Source: Flammeovirgaceae bacterium BBD 1991-12
Lineage (GTDB): Bacteria; Bacteroidota; Bacteroidia; Cytophagales; Cyclobacteriaceae
DNA: 54,528 nucleotides
Direction of reading: 5' to 3'
Assembly: GCA_001657315.1 (NCBI GenBank)
Contig: LYSV01000078.1
Span: 1 to 54,528 of the forward strand
The position numbers and the translations under genes are program-made. Below, piece after piece: positions 33,375-41,870 of this stretch (position 1 is the stretch's first letter; every line of letters starts with the position of its first letter). The notes under the pieces are model-generated. The model was not told where the DNA came from. It saw only the letters and a program-made list of their open reading frames with translations, and ran no database searches.

Positions 33375-33608
33375 ATGAAAAAGTCAGTTTTTTATCATGC
33401 AGGATGTCCTGTTTGCGTGAGCGCTGAGCAGGACATCATCGATCTCATCGGAGCTTCGAACGTAGAAGTGATCCATCTGGGAGAGCAAAAGGCCAAAATA
33501 GCCTCAGCGGAGGAAATAGGGGTTAAATCCGTTCCTGCACTCGTCACCCCTGGTGGAAATGTATTGCATATCAATTTTGGAGCCTCTATGGAAGATGTGA
33601 AAGCATAA
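33375..33608 (+). CDS. small thioredoxin/glutaredoxin-like protein (CPVC)
   Basis: A 77-residue thioredoxin-fold protein with the active-site motif CPVC (FYHAGCPVCVSAEQ, about residues 11-14) and the cis-proline segment KSVPALVTPGG. It is shorter than standard thioredoxin and resembles small glutaredoxin-like or NrdH-like reductases. It would reduce disulfides or carry thiol/metal cargo in the cytoplasm. Its promoter bears the shared operator, and it leads a cluster running to a MarR regulator. The partner reductase is not encoded nearby. Confidence 0.88.
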   Translation: MKKSVFYHAGCPVCVSAEQDIIDLIGASNVEVIHLGEQKAKIASAEEIGVKSVPALVTPGGNVLHINFGASMEDVKA

Positions 33609-33628
33609 AAAATTTTTAATGTTAATTG

Positions 33629-33641
33629 TTAGGAATCCTTA
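33629..33641. promoter_or_regulatory. shared operator, third copy
   Basis: TTAGGAATCCTTA identical to the two promoter copies, but here only 4 bases before ATG 33646 and without a good -7 TAnnTTTG. It may act as an internal control site or be a leftover of a duplicated promoter. Confidence 0.55.
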
Positions 33642-33645
33642 CTTT

Positions 33646-34383
33646 ATGAAAATGAAAAACCTGTTTATTCAAATGGTAGCCATCACAATGGCTACCACTT
33701 CATTCGCTCAGGGAGAGAATGAAGACCCATCATTTGCCGGATCTCCGGACCTGATGATTGAGAGTACTTCTGTCACGTACGATAGCGAACTGGAACAGCT
33801 TGTGTTTACTATTACTGTTAAAGGCGAGGCAGGATCGTCCATTCCGAAGGCCGCCGGACAGATGGATGGTGCACCGGTGCTGGGTTACGTGTTCCCCACT
33901 ACACTGAAGTCGACCGATGTTGGCTTTAATGACACCGAGGGCATCGTGGCCATGGCACTGACCTCACATCCCGACTTTGACGATACGCCTCTATGGGATG
34001 AGAATAATGACAGGGATTATGCCAATGACGGTGTGGTCTGGCATGCCCATTGGGTAGTTCTCACCGGTAATGAGACCATTGCCGGAGGGCTGGCGGTTAA
34101 ACAGTTTAATACTGACGATGAGAGTGTGGTGCTTCCTCCGACCAATCCGGGCATGCCCATGTACATGGATTCTCCCGGTTATTCCGTGGTCACGAAAGGA
34201 AACAGGATCATGGTGATCATCCCAAAGTTCCGGATACGTGGAAAGACCGACTTCAGGTTTGATGCAGTCACCGCCTATATGCAGGTGAATACCTCCAGGC
34301 CCGATTATCCCTTGCTCGGAGTTTACAGGGTATACAGTATAGCCTCTGGAGATCTGTCTCTTCCCTTCTCAGTAACTCATTAA
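33646..34383 (+). CDS. secreted protein of an unrecognised family, paralogue 1
   Basis: A protein of 245 residues with a cleavable-looking signal peptide (FIQMVAITMATTSFAQG). The mature part is beta-rich with a striking conserved core shared with the next gene: DGAPVLGYVFPTTL, then ALTSHPDFDDTPLWDEN, then NDGVVWHAHWVVL and GGLAVKQF. The many His, Asp and Trp residues in HPDFDD and VWHAHW suggest a metal or ligand site. I do not recognise the family and assign no function. Starts at 33619, 33646 and 33652 are all possible; 33652 gives the cleanest signal peptide. It sits directly after the third operator copy. Confidence 0.8.
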   Translation: MKMKNLFIQMVAITMATTSFAQGENEDPSFAGSPDLMIESTSVTYDSELEQLVFTITVKGEAGSSIPKAAGQMDGAPVLGYVFPTTLKSTDVGFNDTEGIVAMALTSHPDFDDTPLWDENNDRDYANDGVVWHAHWVVLTGNETIAGGLAVKQFNTDDESVVLPPTNPGMPMYMDSPGYSVVTKGNRIMVIIPKFRIRGKTDFRFDAVTAYMQVNTSRPDYPLLGVYRVYSIASGDLSLPFSVTH

Positions 34384-34394
34384 CGCATTATTCG

Positions 34395-35147
34395 ATGATC
34401 ATGAGACAATTCATATCGTTCCCGCTGATGCTGTTGCTGGTATCGGGGATCTTTTGTATCCATGCCTGTTCAGAAGATGACAATGAAGCAGGGCCGGAGC
34501 TTGTCTCCAATGCTGACTTCACTATCATCGAAACCGGAGCTACTATAAACAGAGAGCTGGATCAGGTAGTAATGTCGATCCGGGTAGCGGGCCGGGCTGG
34601 GAATACCTACCCCACACCCGCCGGGCAGTTGGATGGTGCCCCGGTACTTGGGTATGTGTTCCCGACTACCTTGTCACCTGCAGATGTCGGATTCGGTGAG
34701 ACAGAAGGCATACTGGCCATGGCGCTGACTTCGCATCCTGATTTTGACGATACACCTCTTTGGGATGAAAATCAGGATCAGGACTATCTGAATGATGGAC
34801 GGGTATGGCATGTACACTGGGTGTTACTGGTCGATGACAACAGAGTGGCCGGGGGACTTTCCGTAAAACAGTTTGATCCTAATGATGATTCGATCGTTAT
34901 GCCACCTACCCATCCTGACATGCCGATATATCTTGATTCCCCCGGATTTCAAGTAGTGACGAGAGGAGAGCACATCAGGGTAGTAATACCCCTGGACCGT
35001 ATCAATCACAAGGACAGTTTTCGATTCGATGCGGTTACAGTATTCATGGAGGTGAATACTTCGGATGATGCTCTGCCCATGCTGGGTGTCTATCAGGTCT
35101 ATGATATGGCTTCCGATGATCTATCGCTGCCATTTCAGACCAATTGA
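34395..35147 (+). CDS. lipoprotein of the same unrecognised family, paralogue 2
   Basis: A 250-residue paralogue of the preceding protein, 11 bases downstream. It has a lipoprotein signal peptide (LMLLLVSGIFCIHACSED; lipid attachment at the Cys of HAC), whereas its sister has an ordinary signal peptide, so one copy is tethered and the other is free. The conserved core is retained: DGAPVLGYVFPTTL, SHPDFDDTPLWDEN, NDGRVWHVHWVLL, GGLSVKQFDPND and RFDAVTVFMEVNTS. Tandem duplication is clear. Function is unknown. Confidence 0.82.
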   Translation: MIMRQFISFPLMLLLVSGIFCIHACSEDDNEAGPELVSNADFTIIETGATINRELDQVVMSIRVAGRAGNTYPTPAGQLDGAPVLGYVFPTTLSPADVGFGETEGILAMALTSHPDFDDTPLWDENQDQDYLNDGRVWHVHWVLLVDDNRVAGGLSVKQFDPNDDSIVMPPTHPDMPIYLDSPGFQVVTRGEHIRVVIPLDRINHKDSFRFDAVTVFMEVNTSDDALPMLGVYQVYDMASDDLSLPFQTN

Positions 35148-35191
35148 TGGAAGTGCCGGTAGTTTGTTAATAACGTTAATCTGTATTAAAA

Positions 35192-35431
35192 ATGGACAAA
35201 TGGTTAAACAGCCTTGTTACTCCGGACCCGCAAACGGGTTTTGAGCTGGCTATCAAACTGGCCCGGATGGGAGTAAGATATACCCAGCCGGATGAAGAAA
35301 AGCTAAAACAGGGACGAAAGCAGTATGACGACCATGCAGGCTTTCTGATTGCCGCCTCCCAGGTGGTATCCATCCACTTTCAAACGGTGGCAAGGGCCAA
35401 TAATTACTGGACAAAAAATGATAAAAAATGA
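35192..35431 (+). CDS. small hypothetical protein
   Basis: A 79-residue cytoplasmic protein, helical in pattern (DPQTGFELAIKLARMGVRY, then EEKLKQGRKQYDDHAGFLIA), not recognised. Its stop overlaps the ATG of the DUF2024 gene by 4 bases (ATGA), strong evidence for translation and co-expression. It has no cysteines and no membrane segment. Confidence 0.72.
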   Translation: MDKWLNSLVTPDPQTGFELAIKLARMGVRYTQPDEEKLKQGRKQYDDHAGFLIAASQVVSIHFQTVARANNYWTKNDKK

Positions 35432-35691
35432 AAATATCAGTTTGGGATACCTATGTAAAACGATCTGACGGCAGGATCATGCACTTTGACATACTGGTGC
35501 CTGATCATGTTACCGACAAAATGAGAATTTTCGATTATGGTCGACAGCACCTCGACAGTAAGCCTTTTGAAACGGAAGGGCTCAAAGCCACAAGATGTAA
35601 CTTTTGCCATGTAGAGGAAGCCTCTTCGACTGTGGTAGAAGATATCGGGAAAAGAGGTTACTCCGTTGTGGAACTGGCAAATTGTGACTAA
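35428..35691 (+). CDS. DUF2024 family protein
   Basis: An 87-residue protein matching the DUF2024 family of Bacteroidota: MKISVWDTYVKRSDGRIMHFD at the start and a C-terminal CNFCHVEEAS motif with GYSVVELANCD at the end. Structural genomics shows the family as a small alpha-beta fold without a known activity. The CxxCH pair resembles a metal or haem-type motif, but the protein has no signal peptide, so covalent haem attachment is unlikely; zinc or thiol chemistry is plausible. It is translationally coupled to the preceding small gene. Confidence 0.88.
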   Translation: MKISVWDTYVKRSDGRIMHFDILVPDHVTDKMRIFDYGRQHLDSKPFETEGLKATRCNFCHVEEASSTVVEDIGKRGYSVVELANCD

Positions 35692-35884
35692 CGTGCCTCA
35701 GGATATGATCCTATGGCCGGTACGATGAGAGTTTAGAGGCGGGTGAAACTGCCCGCCTTCCATAGCTCTGTAGCGGAATCGCCGGACGCTGTGAGCGGAT
35801 ATTTCTTAATCTTAAGAATTACCTGGGCCATGAAAATTCCGGAATGACATAAAAAGAAGGATAAAAAAAGCACAGAAAAATTAA

Positions 35885-35897
35885 TTAGGAATACTAA
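35885..35897. promoter_or_regulatory. shared operator variant before MarR gene
   Basis: TTAGGAATACTAA, with perfect outer arms TTAG/CTAA and the same centre as the other three sites. A partial -7 element (TAACTTTA) overlaps its right end. It stands 26 bases before ATG 35923, as expected for autoregulation by the MarR protein. Confidence 0.6.
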
Positions 35898-35922
35898 CTT
35901 TAAAGATGGGACAAATGCATAA

Positions 35923-36543
35923 ATGGTGATGGCAAACAGTGTTTTTAATACAAGCTTGCAGCAAACGGATACGGTAAGCAAGATAGTGGTGGGGTTGGAA
36001 AGGATCTCTGAGGCGATACGGGTTCTTTTGTGGGAACATGCCAAGCACCATGGGCTCAGTCCTATACAGATCCAGCTTTTGATCTTTATTCGATATCACA
36101 GTGAAGCACTTTGCAACGTCAGCCATCTCGCCCGGGAATTTAACATGACAAAACCCACGGTCAGCGATGCCATTAAAGCGCTGGAAAAGAAAGAACTCAT
36201 TACCAAAAAACCGGGACTATCCGATGCCAGGAGCTATTCTATTGCCTTATCTGAAAGTGGGCGACGACTGGTTCAGTCATTGGAGGGATTTACGGCGCCT
36301 CTTGAAAAGGCTCTTTTAGATTTTAAGTCAGACGAACAGAATGATCTGCTTAAGAGCATTACAAAACTGATCTATAAACTTCACAAGTCGGGTATTATAA
36401 GTGTTCAGCGGACTTGTTATGGCTGTAGATTTTACGAAAAAAAGGGAAGGGATCACTACTGTCATTTATTAAAAAAAGATCTCACAGACGGCGAAATCCG
36501 GCTGGATTGTCCTGAATATGAGGAAAAGGGAGATAAGACATGA
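35923..36543 (+). CDS. MarR-family regulator with C-terminal four-cysteine motif
   Basis: A 206-residue regulator. Residues about 20-155 form a MarR winged helix (LSPIQIQLLIFIRYHS, then LAREFNMTKPTVSDAIKALE, then wing KKPGLSDARSYSIAL). The C-terminal extension carries Cys165-x2-Cys168-x11-Cys180-x15-Cys196 (CYGCRF...HYCHLL...LDCPEYE), a likely zinc or iron-sulfur site absent from ordinary MarR proteins. The variant operator upstream suggests autoregulation and makes it the best candidate to bind the other three sites. The sensed signal, perhaps redox, metal or NO, is inference. Confidence 0.85.
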   Translation: MVMANSVFNTSLQQTDTVSKIVVGLERISEAIRVLLWEHAKHHGLSPIQIQLLIFIRYHSEALCNVSHLAREFNMTKPTVSDAIKALEKKELITKKPGLSDARSYSIALSESGRRLVQSLEGFTAPLEKALLDFKSDEQNDLLKSITKLIYKLHKSGIISVQRTCYGCRFYEKKGRDHYCHLLKKDLTDGEIRLDCPEYEEKGDKT

Positions 36544-36669
36544 ACCTTGAGCAATGATCCACGTCCTGTATAACTATGGTACTCAATTCATCAATAGATT
36601 CACGGGGCCTGTGGAATTTTTAGGGTTGCACATTGTAACTATTGTTTCTGATAACCTTCCTGATCTGCA

Positions 36670-37254
36670 ATGACAGATCTTGCCGCAATACGAGCAGCCC
36701 TTGAGCGCTATGGTACCATGACCGATGAGGTATGGACAGAGTTCAGCCGGCATCTGGTTTCCAGGAAGTTTGAAAAAGATGAGCACCTTACCTACCGGGG
36801 CAGGGTAGAGAATTATCTGTATTTTCTTGTGAAGGGAACGGCCCGATCCTATTTTCTGAGGGAGGGTAAGGAATATACATATGACTTTTTCTTTCCTGGC
36901 TCATTATTCACTGCATTTACTTCTTTTATTACCAGAATGCCTTCACAGGTTGGTATCCAGGCTTTGGATGCCTGCACGGCATTTAAAATACATCATAGGT
37001 TTATTTACACGCTTTATGATCACTATCACAGTGCTGAGCGATTCGGTCGTATTGTGGCAGAGCAACAATTTATGAACCGCAGTCGAAAGGAGATGGGTAT
37101 CCTGTCCATGACCGCTGAACAGCGATACACGGAACTCTTTGAACGGGACCCTGATCTGGTCAGCAAAATATCAGTGAAACACCTTTCAACCTATCTGGGT
37201 ATACATCCGGAAAGCCTCAGTCGGATCCGGAATAAGGTCTCCGGACGAAACTAA
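36670..37254 (+). CDS. Crp/Fnr-family transcriptional regulator
   Basis: A 194-residue short Crp/Fnr regulator: beta-barrel (FEKDEHLTYRGRVENYLYFLVKGTAR, then YTYDFFFPGSLFTAFTSF) and C-terminal winged helix (ISVKHLSTYLGIHPESLSRIRNK). No cysteines for an Fe-S sensor, no recognisable cAMP pocket. The DoxX-like gene 81 bases downstream is a likely target, an arrangement often seen in Bacteroidota. It differs in sequence from the regulators at 4358 and 17153. Confidence 0.9.
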   Translation: MTDLAAIRAALERYGTMTDEVWTEFSRHLVSRKFEKDEHLTYRGRVENYLYFLVKGTARSYFLREGKEYTYDFFFPGSLFTAFTSFITRMPSQVGIQALDACTAFKIHHRFIYTLYDHYHSAERFGRIVAEQQFMNRSRKEMGILSMTAEQRYTELFERDPDLVSKISVKHLSTYLGIHPESLSRIRNKVSGRN

Positions 37255-37335
37255 CCTACATCATTTCGGGCTATTGGCCGGTCATGTTCCTTTGTGGCGG
37301 TAGACTAAAAAAATGTCTCCATAAACCAATGTATC

Positions 37336-37809
37336 ATGAAACCTCTATTCGTTTTAACAGGCACATTTATATTATTGACGATAATCATACGCCTTTACAG
37401 GAAACAATTTGATCACGCCGCGGCGGCCCGGATAGCGCTGTCTGTGATGCTGCTTTTTACAGCCCTTGGTCATTTTCTTTTCGCAGAAGGTATGTCCAAA
37501 ATGATTCCTGCTTTTGTACCGCTAAAGCAGGAAATGGTTTATCTGACGGGAATATTGGAAATTATTGCAGCTGTAGGCTTGCAGATCAAAAAACTGCGGG
37601 TACTGACCGGACGTCTGCTTATTCTGTTCTTCCTGATCGTTTTGCCGGCTAATGTTAATGCAACGATAATGGAGATCAACTACCAGACCGGAGCACACGA
37701 TGGTCCGGGGCCTGATTATCTGTGGTTCCGTGTACCGTTGCAGTTTGTATTCATAGGCTGGACCTATTTCTGCTCTTTTTATCACAACAAACCCCACCAA
37801 ACTGACTAA
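37336..37809 (+). CDS. DoxX-like membrane protein
   Basis: A 157-residue membrane protein with four helices (LFVLTGTFILLTIIIRLY, ARIALSVMLLFTALGHFLF, MVYLTGILEIIAAVGLQI, RLLILFFLIVLPANVNATI) and the DoxX-like phrases ALGHFLFAEGMSKMIPAFVP and GILEIIAAVGL. DoxX relatives are linked to quinone or thiosulfate metabolism in archaea, but bacterial ones are mostly uncharacterised. It lies just downstream of a Crp/Fnr regulator in the same direction. The call is firm at superfamily level only. Confidence 0.82.
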   Translation: MKPLFVLTGTFILLTIIIRLYRKQFDHAAAARIALSVMLLFTALGHFLFAEGMSKMIPAFVPLKQEMVYLTGILEIIAAVGLQIKKLRVLTGRLLILFFLIVLPANVNATIMEINYQTGAHDGPGPDYLWFRVPLQFVFIGWTYFCSFYHNKPHQTD

Positions 37810-37871
37810 CGGATTTTCGTTTGTTGGAGAACGAGTGCAAAGACGGACCTGCCTGTCAATTACCTTGTAGG

Positions 37872-40271
37872 TTATTCGTACCTCAGAGCATTCACAGGGT
37901 TCCCCATAGAAGCCCTTAAAGTGTGATATCCCACAGTGACCAATGCCACAATGAGGGTCACAACACCGCCCAGCAGGAATATCAGTACGTTGATACTGAT
38001 CCGAAAGGCAAAGTTGTCGAGCCAGCTTTCCAGCACAAACCATGTAACGGGGCATGCGATAATAAAGGCGATGATGATCAGCACCGTAAAATTCTTTGAA
38101 AGCAGAAAGGTGATCTGACCTACAGAGGCTCCCAGCACTTTTCTTATACCCACTTCCTTGATCTTGCGCTCGGTAGTGATGGAGGCCAGGCCGAAAAGGC
38201 CCATGCAGGCAATGAGTATGGCCAGCACTGCCATGATGGTGACTACGTCACTCATCTGTCTGTCGGATTGATAAAGGTTGGCAAAATGTTCATCGAGAAA
38301 GGTATATTCAAACGGCCATTCCGTCACGTGCTGCTCCCATATCTCCCTTACCTCAGCAACGGCCGCCGGGATGTCATCGCCAGCGATCTTCACGGACATT
38401 TCATCATAACCCCATTGGGAATGTACCACCATGGAAAGTGTATTTACGCGGTGATGAAGGGAGTTGAAGTTAAAGTTCTCCGTTACCCCGATGATCATTC
38501 CCAGTGAATCATCCGGATACCAGCTATGCGCAGCGGCGGTTCCTACAGGATCTTCCAGGCCAAGCTCCCTGGCCAGCGCCTCATTGATAACAAACGCCAG
38601 TCCGTCATCGGTGCTGTAATCCCTGGAGAAGCCACGCCCTTCCTTCAACTCAATGTCATAGACCTCAAGATAATCGAAATCCACATGCACGTTGGAAGGG
38701 GTCATGTTATAGATCCCCGTATCCGTTTTTACCTTGAAACCCCATTGGTGGAAATTGTTGCCTATTCTTTGACCTGACGCCGTCACACCTGTTACGAATC
38801 TGCTTCTTTTTAGCTCCGTTTTCAGTGTTTCAAACTTATTATTGGCCTGCCGGTTCATATCGATCAGCATCATCTGGTCGGTGGTAAAGCCTATATCCAT
38901 ATTTTTCATGAAGTTCAACTGCTGCACCACAATGAGTGTGCTCACGATCATGGCCAGTGCCAGCCCAAACTGCAGGATCACCAGTCCGCTTCGAAAAAGA
39001 GACTTGCCACCACCGGTACCGCTGCCCTTCAGAACATTTACTATCTTAAAGGCAGTCATATACAGGGAGGGGTAAAGCCCGGCCAAAAGACCCAGCGCCA
39101 GCGAAATAAGGACGGTCAGCCCGATGGAAACAGGATGGTTGATGAAGTACAGCATGGACAGTTGCCTCCCGATTACATCATTAAGCCACGGAACAAAGGC
39201 CAGATTCAGCAGGACTGCCAGCACCAAAGCGAAAATGGCCAGCAGTATGGATTCAAAAATGAACTGATTGAACAGTTGTGTCTTCTGCGCACCTACAACT
39301 TTTCTCACGCCTATTTCCTTCCAGCGGTGGGAGGACCGTGCCGTGGTAAGGTTCATGAAATTAACACTGGCTATGATCAGGATAAAGATACCTACCAGGG
39401 TGAATACCTCCAGATAACTTCCGTTGAATTTCCTGTAGTTGTTATAGTCGTGCTCAATATCCATGGAACCGAGGTGTACGTCAGTCAGTTCCTGCAAAAA
39501 CAATGTATAGTAATCTATCACCTCTTCGTCTTCCATGTGACGGATCATAAAGTCGTCAAACTTTGCTTCCAGCGCACCTACATCCACGCCCCTTTCCAGC
39601 AGTAAATAGGTATTCAGGAAGTTGGAACCCCACCTGTCATTGAACTCAGGATTTTCACGCGTGACATCTGCCATGGAGAAAAGTCCGTTAAACTGCAGGT
39701 GCGAGCCCTCCGGCACATCTTCCAGCACACCCGTGATCTTCAGCGAGCGGTCACCTATGGTTATTGTATTCCCATAGGCATCTTCCGGGGCATCAAAAAA
39801 ACGAAGCGCTGTTTCCTCGGTGAGCAGTATGCTATTGGGTTCATCCAGCGCTGTCTCACGATCACCCTGTAGCAACGCAAAGTCAAACATTTCCAAAAAG
39901 GTACTGTCAACCATGAATAGATCCTCTACGATCAGCTGCTTTTCCTCTTTGGTGAACAACCGCTTGCCACGACTCCAGAATCGTGTAAAGTTGATCACTT
40001 CCGGAAAATCATTAAGCATAGCAGGCCCCATACCGGGCATGGATAGCGCCACCTTCTGTTCTTTGGTACCACTGAAGTTCTGCACTTCATCGAGGCGGTA
40101 GATCTGAGCTTTTTGGGTATGAAAACCGTCAAAACTCAGCTCGTCAGTCACAAACAGGTAAATAACCATGCAGGCCGCCATACCGATGGCAAGGCTGAAG
40201 ATATTGATAATCGCGTACAACGGGTTTTTGACAAGGTTGCGGAAAGCTGTCAGAAGATAATTGCGTAGCAT
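37872..40271 (-). CDS. FtsX/MacB-type ABC transporter permease
   Basis: A 799-residue permease with two FtsX halves. It begins MLRNYLLTAFRNLVKNPLYAIINIFSLAIG, the standard first helix with the MacB-type periplasmic domain after it; KEIGVRKVVGAQKTQLFNQF and KEVGIRKVLGASVGQITFLL are the two cytoplasmic coupling motifs, each followed by three helices; the end is MGNPVNALRYE. Such proteins, with a separate ATPase, export peptides, lipids or other compounds; no ATPase gene adjoins it here. The frame opens 30 codons earlier at 40361, but ATG at 40271 matches the family start. It is convergent with the DoxX-like gene. Confidence 0.94.
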   Translation of the reverse strand: MLRNYLLTAFRNLVKNPLYAIINIFSLAIGMAACMVIYLFVTDELSFDGFHTQKAQIYRLDEVQNFSGTKEQKVALSMPGMGPAMLNDFPEVINFTRFWSRGKRLFTKEEKQLIVEDLFMVDSTFLEMFDFALLQGDRETALDEPNSILLTEETALRFFDAPEDAYGNTITIGDRSLKITGVLEDVPEGSHLQFNGLFSMADVTRENPEFNDRWGSNFLNTYLLLERGVDVGALEAKFDDFMIRHMEDEEVIDYYTLFLQELTDVHLGSMDIEHDYNNYRKFNGSYLEVFTLVGIFILIIASVNFMNLTTARSSHRWKEIGVRKVVGAQKTQLFNQFIFESILLAIFALVLAVLLNLAFVPWLNDVIGRQLSMLYFINHPVSIGLTVLISLALGLLAGLYPSLYMTAFKIVNVLKGSGTGGGKSLFRSGLVILQFGLALAMIVSTLIVVQQLNFMKNMDIGFTTDQMMLIDMNRQANNKFETLKTELKRSRFVTGVTASGQRIGNNFHQWGFKVKTDTGIYNMTPSNVHVDFDYLEVYDIELKEGRGFSRDYSTDDGLAFVINEALARELGLEDPVGTAAAHSWYPDDSLGMIIGVTENFNFNSLHHRVNTLSMVVHSQWGYDEMSVKIAGDDIPAAVAEVREIWEQHVTEWPFEYTFLDEHFANLYQSDRQMSDVVTIMAVLAILIACMGLFGLASITTERKIKEVGIRKVLGASVGQITFLLSKNFTVLIIIAFIIACPVTWFVLESWLDNFAFRISINVLIFLLGGVVTLIVALVTVGYHTLRASMGNPVNALRYE

Positions 40272-40632
40272 AGGGTAGCGTTTACAGGAATACTTTGAGT
40301 TTGTATGATGGTTACGGAAATACTGAAGAAAAGAACAGACACCGTATGCGCCGGTCATCAAAGGTTTAATATACTAAAATCTGTTGTTATACAATACGAT
40401 GACCAGATCGTCATAGTGAAAAAGGCATAGATTTCAGAGTCCTGGCACCACTCTTGTTTTCCTCTATCCTTCATTTCAATTAAAGCTGTCATTTTGCTGT
40501 CTCACCCCACACAACTGGTCAGTGATGTAGGAACGTTTGATAAGATCATCCCCCGGAGTGATGAGGATCAATGTACTATTCAACTTCTGAACGTAGATTG
40601 CTGGTATCAATGCCATTAATACCTGAAGGGAT
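40272..40632. other. intergenic, no gene seen
   Basis: Divergent upstream region of the permease and the nitroreductase. No supported gene. An inverted pair GGTAT-N11-ATACC lies near 40602-40622 close to the nitroreductase start and might be a regulatory site; no full promoter consensus was identified. Confidence 0.4.
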
Positions 40633-41661
40633 ATGTTAAGAAGTGATGCCGTTCCTGTTTACCTGCCGGGAGCCGTGCTCAGGCCCGTGGAAAGAGAGAT
40701 ATTGTATCTGGCCTCGTTGGCACCCAGCGGACACAATACACAACCATGGTTTGTGAAATACATAGAACCTTTCCACTGGATCGTATGCAGTGACAGAACC
40801 AGATGGTTGCCGGTGCTGGATCCGAACCAGAGGGAAACGATTTTATCCATCGGAGCGTTCCTCCAAAACCTGAGGTATGCCGCCCGGCATTTTGGCTATT
40901 CGTGTGCGATGGATCTGTCCGCCCGTTCCAATCAGGACGAAAACATAGCTATTGTTCAGCTCAAGCCAACTGCCAACCTCACTTCATATGATATCTCCGG
41001 AATAAAAAACAGAAGAACAGTACGCTCCGGGTATTTGGATGATCCGTTGAGGAAAGCAGATGTCAATTACCTGATCAATGGAGAAAAAGCCTTCGTTCAT
41101 TTTATACCATGCGGTAGCCGGGAGTACAAATGGCTTGAGCGCTATACCCTTGAAGCCAATCGGATTCAGATGCTCAGAGGTCCGATCATGGAAGAGCTGT
41201 CAGCGTGGGTGAGATTCTCCTCAAAAGAGATCGAAAGGCATCATGACGGTTTTACTGTTGATAGTATGGAGATCAACGGGTTTGAAGGCTGGTATGCCCG
41301 GCATTTTTTAGACAAGGCCGATGTGCTGAAGAGCAGTTTCGCAGAAAAAAGCATTGATAAGGTCAGTGATCAGGTTTCACATTCAGGAGGCTGGATGCTG
41401 ATCACCAGCACGGACGAATCCGTAAAAAAACTGTTGGAGGCCGGTATGCGGATGCAAAGGCTTTTCCTTAAGGTAAGAGAAAAAGGGATAGCCATGCACC
41501 CCATGACCCAGATACTGGAGGAGCCTGCCCTTCATCAGTCTGCTCACCGTTTCATAAAGGTCGGTCACCATATCCAGTTTATACTACGCGTGGGCTATCT
41601 GAAAAAGTATCCGCCACCCGTTTCTCCAAGAAGACCGGTAGAGACATTCATCAAAGCTTAA
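40633..41661 (+). CDS. nitroreductase-family protein (Acg-like)
   Basis: A 342-residue protein with a duplicated nitroreductase fold. The first half contains ILYLASLAPSGHNTQPWFVKY, the FMN-binding signature, and NQRETILSIGAFLQNLRYAA; the second half has RRTVRSGYLDDP and the C-terminal QILEEPALHQ...FILRVGY pattern of the Acg group. Acg relatives in actinobacteria form a pseudo-dimer with a lid closing the flavin pocket and may store flavin; reductase activity is not assured. It appears monocistronic. GHH-type cofactor details cannot be confirmed. Confidence 0.88.
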   Translation: MLRSDAVPVYLPGAVLRPVEREILYLASLAPSGHNTQPWFVKYIEPFHWIVCSDRTRWLPVLDPNQRETILSIGAFLQNLRYAARHFGYSCAMDLSARSNQDENIAIVQLKPTANLTSYDISGIKNRRTVRSGYLDDPLRKADVNYLINGEKAFVHFIPCGSREYKWLERYTLEANRIQMLRGPIMEELSAWVRFSSKEIERHHDGFTVDSMEINGFEGWYARHFLDKADVLKSSFAEKSIDKVSDQVSHSGGWMLITSTDESVKKLLEAGMRMQRLFLKVREKGIAMHPMTQILEEPALHQSAHRFIKVGHHIQFILRVGYLKKYPPPVSPRRPVETFIKA

Positions 41662-41870
41662 GGAACCCTCACTGCATGCCTCCCGCATGTGAGAAGGTTG
41701 CCTGGCGTACATAGCCTTAGCTAGTTAATACCTTTCCCATACATTCTAATCCATTTTCCATAGGTCTGCGCCTGTCAGGTTGGCGTATTGTATATGCGAG
41801 ATGACAGGGGATGTACTCGTACGATCCAATCTCCCTGAAAATGTTTTAGTCAATTTAACCTATCGGTAAT

